The position numbers were made by a program, and so were the translations under genes. From NCBI GenBank assembly GCA_045605445.1, contig JAZUPZ010000039.1, positions 94,587 through 158,586 of the forward strand: 64,000 bases of DNA, written 5' to 3'. The notes beneath the pieces are model-generated. The model was not told the DNA's origin. It searched no databases and saw nothing but the letters and a program-made list of their open reading frames with translations. Position 1 is the stretch's first letter, and each line of letters begins with the position of its first letter. Source of the stretch: CAZMHL01 sp045605445 (GTDB lineage: Bacteria; Bacillota; Clostridia; RGIG6154). Below, piece by piece: positions 17,549 through 26,000 of the stretch.

Positions 17549-20107
17549 TTATTTGCTTTTAATAATAACAAGATTGTTAGAATCGCTCCAATCGACCTTA
17601 CAACCGAGAGCCTCGGCTACGAAACGAAGAGGAATCATTGTTCTGCTGTTTCTGAGTTGCGGCACTGCATCGAGGGTAACCTCTGTACCGTTTACAGTTG
17701 CAACAGGGTTTCCGATTGTAAGTTTCACAACAGTGTCCCCTTTTGTTCCTGTTACTGTCTGAGTGGTGTCGTCCCATTCGATTGTTGCGCCAAGCTTTTC
17801 AAATATTTTTCTCATCGGAACGAAGGTTCTGTCATTTTCAAGGAACGGCTCCGAGTCAAAGCCGATTATGTCGCTGTCGATTTTAACTCTTATACGTCCG
17901 TCAGTATACATATTCGGAATTATGTATTCATCAGTCTTTTCCCATTTTGGCAATTCGTTATCATACCATTTTTTAAATGTAGGATAATCATAAATTATAA
18001 ACCCGTTTGAACAGGTACCGATAAATACTTCATCGGAAACCGGCGAGAAAGTGATTGATGTAACATCGATAATGCCTTTCATTCCTGGAACTAAAATCCA
18101 TTCATTTCCACCGTCATAAGTTTCATATACGCCTGGTGTTTTAAGTCCTTCTTTTGTGTTTTTACCACCTACAATAAGATGATTTTTATCCTTTGGATCC
18201 TGGGCAATTGCGGTAATTGAAACTAACGTTCCAACATCTGTTTTAAGTCCGTTAGTTTTTCCGTAAGAGGTAACCTGACCATTATGCCACTTATTTACAG
18301 TTCCGCTGTATCCGCCATACCATACAGTATCTTCGTCAAAGGCATCGGCATAAATAACATACATAGAACTTGCCCCTGTGAGTTTTTTCCAGGTTTGTCC
18401 TCTGTCTTTACTCTGATAGATATTATTACTTTTATAAGAAAAAAGAACGTCGTTATTTACAGGCGAAACTGCAGTTATTACCTGTGAATTTTTATTCCAG
18501 GTCTTTCCGCCATCAAAACTTGTATAATAACCGGAATAAATTATATTCGAATCATCTTTATGATACTGCAGTACCTCATTTGCACTACTGATGCCTGCAA
18601 TTTTTTTCCATGTAGCACCTCCGTCAAAAGACTCCACAATTTTCGGAGTTTTCATGGATGCAAAAACGTGATTTGCATTATTTGGATCAACCGCAACCAT
18701 ATGAGCGGATGTGCTTTTTTCTTTTCTTGTTACTGTTGAGTATTTGCCCTTTTCATAAGGTTCATCAGTTACCGCAACACCTCTGTCAACATCAGAGAAC
18801 CATATTCTTCCGTTCTGGTCAAAGGTTATGTTTCTTGTGTTGATTGCGCTGTATCCGCCATTTCTCGGATAGAAATTTTCACCGCAGTCGGTTGACAGAT
18901 AAACATAGTCGGCAAAGGAATAATAAATATGTCCCGGTCTTGTAGAAATAATTGCAAAACCCTCGGACATGTAACCTTTACCTGTATTGTTGTAAATCAT
19001 ATCACGGTTCTGAAGCTTTGGAACATTCCATTTTTTACCTTCGTTGTCACTGTACTGCAACGGACTACCGCAATTATTATATCCCATAAACAGTCTTGTG
19101 TTTCCATCAGGCTTAATTATGTACTGAATAAGTCTTGGCGTAGCAAGCCCCGAAGCGTTTATGGGGTAATTAACTGTTGTCCAGGTTTTACCTGCATCCC
19201 TTGTCTGATAAAGTTTGTGTTCAGGTCCCTGAAAACATGCAAACCAATGATTTTCATCATAAGGATCAACGGTTACTGAAGAACAGGAGGTTACACCATC
19301 AACACTGTTGCTTAATACTTCCCATGACTGACCGCCGTTTGCTGTGTAAAACAAGCCACCGGTACATCCCGCAAGCATTCTAGTGGATTCATCGTTAAAC
19401 AGATACAAGGTATAAACCCCGGCATTATCATCGGCAAATTTACTGAGCAGACTAAAGGTTTTTCCGTCATTAGTTGATTTATACAAACCATTTGATGAAA
19501 GGGCAAAAATGTTTCCGTTTTTATCATAGCGAACAAGTCCGAAGCTGCATGCTGCAGAAATAAAATTGTCATTTATAACCTGAGTCCAGGTTTTTCCTGC
19601 ATCGGTAGATCTGTAAAGTCCGTCTAAGGAAGAATGGTTTGCTTTGCCTCTTGAGTTCGAATCGTTATCTCTTTTACCGGTCTGAACTGCGAAAACAATA
19701 TTTTCATCATAAGGACTCCACACAATGTCGGTGCAACACCAGTTATTGTTGTTTCCTCCGATTGTTTCCCAGTTGATACCGCCGTCAGTACTTCTCCAGA
19801 TGCCTGCCATATCAGAACCTAAAAGCACATGATCGGGATTTACAGGTGAAACGCCTATTGCTGTTACAACCTGATTTCCGTCTCCTGCTCTTCTTCCCAT
19901 ATCATATTCTTCTTTAGTTTGTCTTCCCCACTGAACAAACCAGGGCGAATATCTTGTAGCATTTTGCGCTATCGGATATGCGTAGAAATTTGCAGAGCTG
20001 TTCTCAGGAATATCACCTGAATAATCATAAAGTTTGATTGCAGCTGCTGATGTGCACATAGAAAAAATTATTACACACAGAAGTATTACAGATATTGTCT
20101 TTTTCAT
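17549..20107 (-). CDS. secreted GH74-like BNR propeller with C-terminal stalk domain (paralogue 2)
   Basis: 852 aa from ATG 20107 (TTGGGGGAAAAAG upstream). An in-frame start at 20200 lies within the neighbouring terminator and ahead of the promoter, so it is rejected. Signal peptide MKKTISVILLCVIIFSMCTSAAA, propeller with Asp boxes (STDGGINWE, STDAGKTWT, SFDGGKTWN), and GSDMAGIWRSTDGG at the GH74 catalytic-Asp position. The stalk domain at the C-terminus is almost identical to that of paralogue 3 (EPFLENDRTFVPMRKIFEK). Paralogues 2 and 3 are closest to each other (both read YSPWFVQW and RRAGDGNQ), but their DNA differs at many synonymous sites, so the duplication is not recent. Confidence 0.75.
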   Translation of the reverse strand: MKKTISVILLCVIIFSMCTSAAAIKLYDYSGDIPENSSANFYAYPIAQNATRYSPWFVQWGRQTKEEYDMGRRAGDGNQVVTAIGVSPVNPDHVLLGSDMAGIWRSTDGGINWETIGGNNNNWCCTDIVWSPYDENIVFAVQTGKRDNDSNSRGKANHSSLDGLYRSTDAGKTWTQVINDNFISAACSFGLVRYDKNGNIFALSSNGLYKSTNDGKTFSLLSKFADDNAGVYTLYLFNDESTRMLAGCTGGLFYTANGGQSWEVLSNSVDGVTSCSSVTVDPYDENHWFACFQGPEHKLYQTRDAGKTWTTVNYPINASGLATPRLIQYIIKPDGNTRLFMGYNNCGSPLQYSDNEGKKWNVPKLQNRDMIYNNTGKGYMSEGFAIISTRPGHIYYSFADYVYLSTDCGENFYPRNGGYSAINTRNITFDQNGRIWFSDVDRGVAVTDEPYEKGKYSTVTRKEKSTSAHMVAVDPNNANHVFASMKTPKIVESFDGGATWKKIAGISSANEVLQYHKDDSNIIYSGYYTSFDGGKTWNKNSQVITAVSPVNNDVLFSYKSNNIYQSKDRGQTWKKLTGASSMYVIYADAFDEDTVWYGGYSGTVNKWHNGQVTSYGKTNGLKTDVGTLVSITAIAQDPKDKNHLIVGGKNTKEGLKTPGVYETYDGGNEWILVPGMKGIIDVTSITFSPVSDEVFIGTCSNGFIIYDYPTFKKWYDNELPKWEKTDEYIIPNMYTDGRIRVKIDSDIIGFDSEPFLENDRTFVPMRKIFEKLGATIEWDDTTQTVTGTKGDTVVKLTIGNPVATVNGTEVTLDAVPQLRNSRTMIPLRFVAEALGCKVDWSDSNNLVIIKSK

Positions 20108-20141
20108 CTTTTTCCCCCAAATAAATATTCTAGCTAGATAT

Positions 20142-20170
20142 ATTATATTATATCGCTCTTTTTTTGTCAA
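20142..20170 (-). promoter_or_regulatory. sigma-A promoter for propeller 2
   Basis: Perfect TTGACA (20165-20170), 17-nt spacer, TATAAT (20142-20147) on the minus strand, 34 nt before the ATG. CTAGCTAG follows near the transcript start and could be an operator. Confidence 0.85.
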
Positions 20171-20190
20171 TCTTGTATAATCAATCTGAC

Positions 20191-20217
20191 AAAAAAGCAC
20201 CCTTTGAGGGGTGCTTT
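20191..20217 (-). terminator. terminator after propeller 3
   Basis: Stem AAAGCACCC / GGGTGCTTT with loop of about 6 nt, then T6 on the minus strand, just after the stop of the 20223 gene. Confidence 0.88.
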
Positions 20218-20222
20218 CAGTA

Positions 20223-22781
20223 TTATTTGCTTTTTATGATAACAAGATTGTTCGAATCGCTCCAGTCAACCTTGCAGCCGAGAGCTTCGGCAACAAAACG
20301 AAGAGGAATCATTGTTCTTGAGTTTTTAAGCTGCGGAACCGCATCAAGGGTAACCTCATTACCGTTTACGGTTGCAACAGGGTTTCCGATTGTAAGCTTA
20401 ACAACTGTATCTCCTTTTGTTCCCGTTACAGTTTGAGTTGCATCGTCCCACTCAATGGTTGCGCCAAGCTTTTCGAAAATTTTTCTCATAGGAACAAAGG
20501 TTCTGTCATTTTCAAGGAATGGCTCTGAGTCAAAGCCAATTACATCGCTGTCAATTTTAACTCTTATTCTTCCATCGGTATACATATTTGGAATTATATA
20601 TTCATCGGAAAAATCCCAACTGTTAAGTTGTCCATTATACCATTTATAGAAAACATTGTAATCATAAACTATGAGACCGTTTGAGCAAGTACCAATAAAA
20701 ATTTCTTCTGATACAGGTGAAAATGTCAACGAATTTATGTGAGCTATTCCTTTCATTCCGGGAACTAAAACCCAGGTTTTACCGCCGTCTAAGGTTTCAT
20801 AAATACCCGGTGTTTTAAGTCCGCATTTTGTTTCTTTTCCGCCTGCCACAAGATGATTTTTATTTTTCGGATTCTGTGCCATAGTATTTATAGAAACAAG
20901 TTCGCCTTTATCAGTATAAAGACCATTTGCTTTTCCAAACGTAGTTGTATCAGATCCGGTAAGTTTAGTAACTGTTCCTGAATAACCCGCATACCAAACA
21001 GTATCTTCATCAGCAACATCAGCAATAACAACATATGCTGACGTTCCTATATTTTTAACATCCTCCCAGGTTATACCTCTGTCCTTTGACTTTCTTATGA
21101 TACCACCTGAATAGCTATACACAACGTCGTTATTCGCAGGAGAAACAGTAGTTACAGCATATTCAAGGTCCTTCCAGGTTTCCCCGTTGTCAGTACTGTA
21201 TTTATTTCCTGCATATATAAAATTAACATCTTTATTGTGATATTGAAGAACAATATAGTCTCCGGAAAAGCCTTCAACCTTGGTCCAATTTTCTCCTCTG
21301 TCAAAGGTTTCATTTAATCCACCACAAAATGATAAAACGTGATTAACATTTTTAGGATCAATAGCAACCGCAGTTGATGCAGTAGCCATCAAATCTCTTT
21401 CAACGGTTGAATACTCACCTTTTTTATATGGAAAATTAGTATGTGCAAGTCCACGATCTACATCTGCAAACCAAACCCTACCTTCTTGGTCAAATACAAC
21501 TTTGTTTGTATTTATCGCTGAATATCCGCTATTTCTGTAATCAAATGTTTCACCATAATCTGTAGATTTATATACAGTATCGGCAAAAGAATAATACATT
21601 GTTCCCGGATTGGATGGGTCTACATCAAAACCTTCACAAAAATATCCCATTCCCTGCTGATTATATACCATTTCACGATCAATAAGTTTAGGAACCACCC
21701 AGTTTTCGCCTTCATCATCAGTATACTGAATTGGATTACCGCACTGTGTGTAAATTAAAAACAATCTTGTTGTTCCATCATCTTTAATAACGTATCTTAT
21801 AACTTGAGGCGTAGCAAGTCCGGATGAATTTATTCTGTAATAAACCTGCTCCCAGGTTTTTCCCGAATCGTAAGTTTCATAGAGCTTATGTTTTGGACCT
21901 TGAAAACAAGCAAACCAATGATTTTCATCATAAGGGTCTACAGTTACAGAGGTACACATTGTTACACCCTCAACATTGGAATTTAAATTTTTCCATAGAA
22001 GTCCTCCGTTTGAAGTATAATACAGACCACCTTCTACACAAGCAAGCATTTTTTTACTTTCACCATTAAATAAGTGCATAGAAAATACCGCTGCATTTTC
22101 TTTTAAGAAAGAATTGTCAATAAATTCCCAGGTTTCCCCGTCATCTGTCGACTTAAACAAGCCCTCAGAAGAAAGAGCTAACACATTTCCGTTTTTGTCG
22201 TACTGTACTGCTCCGTCAGTACAAGCCATTGAAATAAAGTTTTTAGGTAAAACTAATTTCCAGGTTTTACCGGCATCGGTAGTTTTATAAAGTCCATCCA
22301 AAGAAGAATTGCTTGCTTTGCTGACAGCAGAACTTAATGTTCTCGTTCCTGTCTGAACTGCAAATGCAACATTTTCATCAAATGGGCTCCACACAATGTC
22401 ATTTACGCACCAGTTGTTATTGTTTTCTCCTTCTGTTTCCCAGTTAATGCCTCCATCGGTACTTCTCCATATACCTGCCATATCGCTGCCAAGCATAATG
22501 TGATCGGGATTAACAGGAGATACAGAAAGTTCCATAATCATCTGATTTCCGTCTCCGGCTCTTCTTCCTGTGTCATATTCAGCCTGTTTTTGTCTCGCCC
22601 ACTGAACAAACCAGGGTGAATATCTTGTTGCATTCTGAGCTATCGGATAAGCATAAAATTTTGCAGGATCACCATCAGGAATATCCCCTGTATGATCATA
22701 TACCTTTGTTGCTGCAAGTGTTGGTATGTACATAAGAAGTAATATACTACATACCAAAATAACGCTTAATAATTTTTTCAT
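20223..22781 (-). CDS. secreted GH74-like BNR propeller with C-terminal stalk domain (paralogue 3)
   Basis: 852 aa from ATG 22781 (GGGGGAAAATAT upstream); the in-frame ATG at 22799 overlaps the ribosome binding site. Signal peptide MKKLLSVILVCSILLLMYI with cleavage near LAA. Asp boxes occur along the propeller (STDGGINWE, TTDAGKTWK, SKDRGITWE, TLDGGKTWV), with GSDMAGIWRSTDGG near residue 90. The stalk domain is at the C-terminus. Own promoter and terminator, so the three neighbours can be expressed separately. Alternative reading: a non-enzymatic sugar-binding propeller. Which is right cannot be settled by reading. Confidence 0.75.
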   Translation of the reverse strand: MKKLLSVILVCSILLLMYIPTLAATKVYDHTGDIPDGDPAKFYAYPIAQNATRYSPWFVQWARQKQAEYDTGRRAGDGNQMIMELSVSPVNPDHIMLGSDMAGIWRSTDGGINWETEGENNNNWCVNDIVWSPFDENVAFAVQTGTRTLSSAVSKASNSSLDGLYKTTDAGKTWKLVLPKNFISMACTDGAVQYDKNGNVLALSSEGLFKSTDDGETWEFIDNSFLKENAAVFSMHLFNGESKKMLACVEGGLYYTSNGGLLWKNLNSNVEGVTMCTSVTVDPYDENHWFACFQGPKHKLYETYDSGKTWEQVYYRINSSGLATPQVIRYVIKDDGTTRLFLIYTQCGNPIQYTDDEGENWVVPKLIDREMVYNQQGMGYFCEGFDVDPSNPGTMYYSFADTVYKSTDYGETFDYRNSGYSAINTNKVVFDQEGRVWFADVDRGLAHTNFPYKKGEYSTVERDLMATASTAVAIDPKNVNHVLSFCGGLNETFDRGENWTKVEGFSGDYIVLQYHNKDVNFIYAGNKYSTDNGETWKDLEYAVTTVSPANNDVVYSYSGGIIRKSKDRGITWEDVKNIGTSAYVVIADVADEDTVWYAGYSGTVTKLTGSDTTTFGKANGLYTDKGELVSINTMAQNPKNKNHLVAGGKETKCGLKTPGIYETLDGGKTWVLVPGMKGIAHINSLTFSPVSEEIFIGTCSNGLIVYDYNVFYKWYNGQLNSWDFSDEYIIPNMYTDGRIRVKIDSDVIGFDSEPFLENDRTFVPMRKIFEKLGATIEWDDATQTVTGTKGDTVVKLTIGNPVATVNGNEVTLDAVPQLKNSRTMIPLRFVAEALGCKVDWSDSNNLVIIKSK

Positions 22782-22815
22782 ATATTTTCCCCCTATCATT
22801 TAATTAACAAAATTT

Positions 22816-22844
22816 ATTATAAAACACTATGTCCGTTTTGTCAA
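22816..22844 (-). promoter_or_regulatory. sigma-A promoter for propeller 3
   Basis: Perfect TTGACA (22839-22844), 17-nt spacer, TATAAT (22816-22821) on the minus strand. Confidence 0.85.
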
Positions 22845-22870
22845 ATTTAATATTAAAAATACCCGACATA

Positions 22871-22900
22871 AAAAGAACACCCCTAAGGGTGTCCTTTTTT
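22871..22900 (-). terminator. terminator after giant SLH protein A
   Basis: Stem AAAAGGACACCC / GGGTGTTCTTTT (one mismatch) with a short loop, then U residues on the minus strand. Confidence 0.85.
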
Positions 22901-22901
22901 A

Positions 22902-23024
22902 TTAGTCGTTATTTACTACAGTCTGAATATAATTTTGAATTGTTGTCGGAACGGTGCCGGAAGCGCCGTCTTCTCCAACAAATATTATTACATTCAGTTT
23001 GTTGTGCTTACAGTGCGCTTGCAT
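22902..23024 (-). other. out-of-frame 40-codon tail after giant protein A
   Basis: Overlaps the last codons of the 23008 gene in another frame (ATG 23024) and continues to a TAA just before the terminator. It reads MQAHCKHNKLNVIIFVG, then a Gly/Thr/Pro stretch, ending IQTVVNND. There is no ribosome binding site. It is probably the former C-terminal tail of the giant protein after a frameshift, not a separate gene. A chance open frame remains possible. Confidence 0.35.
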
Positions 23025-26000
23025 CGGCAATTACATAAATTTTTACAAATGCAAGTTTGCCATCTACCGTTTTATTTCTAATAAGATCATTATGAGAAGT
23101 ACCACCGGTTATTGTGAAAGCAAGTTGAACTGATGTTTTTCCTGCAGTTTTCTGTTCAGCAATATATGGTGCAAGATTTGCTGAGTATTGACGATATTTA
23201 TACTCACGACTACTACTTATAGACTGAGTAGCTATATCAGAACCAACTGTCAAAGCTGAAATATCAACTGCAGCAGATGATGTCTGACCGGCTGCAATAC
23301 CTGCAAATACTGTTGAATAGTCACCTGTTACAGGTTTAATTCTCAATGTACAAGATCCAGCATTATGGAAGGCTGACATAAAGCCGAAGTTTGCTTTTAA
23401 CATCTGGCAATCAACGCCTGAAATATCAAGAGTTGTATAGAAATAAGAGCCATTGCTTCTTCCAAGAGTAGCAGTTCCGTTTTTAACTTTTCCATCAGGA
23501 TCACGGAAATACCACTGAGTAAATTCTAAATCTTTTGTATATACTGCTTTAAGAGTTACGCCTGTTGTTGCAACAGTATATTCAGATCCGGCAGGAAGAA
23601 TTGTTGTTCCGTTATCTGCAGTCCAGCCTTCAAAAGTATAACCTGTCTTATCGCTTGTGTTTGGAAGTATAATTTTGTCATTTAGTGCAACAGTTTCAAA
23701 ATCAGATTTTGTTGCATATGTGAAATCAATAGCTACACCGTCAACCCAAACTGATGTGAAAGTAACGCCGTTTGCAGGCATTTCATAATCGTCGCCCGGC
23801 TGATATTTTGCTGTACCGTCGTGCCAACCATCAAATATTTTGCCTTTAACCTTTCCAGTCATAGCAGGAAGTGTAATATCTTCACCAGGCAAAGCTGATA
23901 TAGGAGCAACTCCTGTATCGAAGGTTGCTGCTTTTGCTTCAATCCATGTTGCTGTAAATGTTTTGTTTGAATCAAAGGTAATTGGAGTTCCAACTGTATA
24001 TGTTGTTGTGCCTTCTTTCCAACCGCTGAATACACAACCCGATACGTTAAACATACATGCTGGAAGTTCAAGTCTGTTACCTGTTGTACCGTAGTAAACA
24101 GTCTGAGCACCAGCATTTGTTGTTGCATCGGCTCTTCCGCTTTCAAACGTAAACTTAATCATCGGTTTCCAAACAGCTTTAAGAGTTGTAGCTGTATCAG
24201 GAACTGTGTATGGATTTGTAAGTACAGGTTCGTTTCCATCTGCTGACCAGCCGAGGAATTCATAACCTTCTTTTACAAAACCATTTGCAGGAAGTGTAAC
24301 TTCTGTTCCTGGAATTGTGTTAATTGCACTAACAGAGCCACTTTCTGCTCCGTTTCCGTCAAAGTTAACAGAAACAGGAACACCGGATGTAACTACAAGT
24401 GAAGGTCTCTTTGATTCGGTTGCTTCAAATGGAGTGTAGAAACAACCCATGCTCTGATAAGCATTAGATGCGCCCTTAACTGAATCAGAATGGTTAGTGG
24501 TAAGAGCATACTGCATTGCAAAGAGTGCTTTTGTTGCGCCATTATTCTTAAGTTCGTTAATATATGATGTTACATCAAATTCAACAGTATATTCACTTGT
24601 CTTAGATGCAAGTGACTGAGAACCGATTTGCACTAATGTAGGCATTGTAATGCTTGATCCGGAAATTTCGTTAAGTCCGTTAGTAAGTGTTGCGCCACCA
24701 AAGCTTGTTGCTCCGTCCCAACCGTTTGTAACCTTATAAAGTGTCAAAGGACCGAACTTTGTTCTATAAGCAGGAAGCTTAAGTGTTACTTTTGATACTG
24801 CCGGAATTTCACCAAGATCTATACCAAGTAAATACCAAGCATCATACCACTGGTTAGAACGTGCTCCACCCTGGAGATCAGCTCTCTGGCTGCTGTTATA
24901 GTAAATTCTGTAATCCGTAGGATTACCTCTGCCTGTGCCACCATCAGCAGTGTCATTATCAAGAATTACATATGCAGAATTCATTGTGCTGATAGGCTGT
25001 TCAGAAATACCTGAGAAATCCCACTGAGCAGTAAATTGTACATTTGATGCTGGCATTGTGAATCTGTCACCCGGCTGGTAAACAGTTACACCACCATCTG
25101 CAGACCAACCTGTAAATGTATAAGAACCGATTAAAGCAGTTTTAGCAAATGTGTTTGCAGGAAGTGTAATTACATCGCCTTCAAGTCCGCCGATATAAGT
25201 AGGTGCTGTACCTGATGTTCCGGTACCGCCTACAAATGTAGCAGTAAATGCTGTAACCCACTGAGCTTCGAATGTTACGTCTGTTGCAGGCATTGTATAT
25301 GTATCACCTACTGCATAAGTAGATGTGCCATCATTCCAACCTACGAATTTGTAACCCATAATGTTGAATGTGTTTGCAGGAAGTGTGAATGTTTCACCTT
25401 CAACGAATTTACCTAATGAAGGAGCTTCACCCGTCGTAGCTCCTGCATGAACACCGGCTGTAAAAGTAGTATTATTAGCAACTGACCATACAGGATAGAA
25501 AATAACTGTTGCTTCAGGCATTGTGTATGAAGAGCCTGCAACATAGGTATTCATACCATCGTTCCATCCCATAAATTTATAGCCGGAAATATTCATTCCG
25601 CAATCGCCCGGGATTGTAATTGTCTGACCTGCATCAGCTCTGAGAGTAGCTTTTACAGATGTAACGGTTTCTGATTCTACGAAGTATGCAGGATATTTAC
25701 CATAATTTGCATCTGTTGAAGAGCCAACACCTGTGTGATTCTTGAAGAACAATTTTTTCTGAGGAGAAGCGTATCTTGCATTTACAAATGAAAGTGTAGC
25801 TTCATCACCGTAAGTCTTATAGTCTATAACGTCTTTCTTAGTTCCGGCTTTATAAGTAAGTTTTCCGTTTTCAACGTTAAAGATATTTACTGTAGCTGAT
25901 TCAGAAAGCGGGAATGGCTTAATCTGAAGTGTAGAATCGTTTGTAAGATCAGTATCAGTAAGAACACTTGTGTTCGGAGATATTGAATAATATCCTGATT

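Noticed and set aside
20108..20200. Longer N-terminus for propeller 2
   Set aside because: It would begin inside the neighbouring terminator and contain the promoter; a signal peptide starts at 20107.
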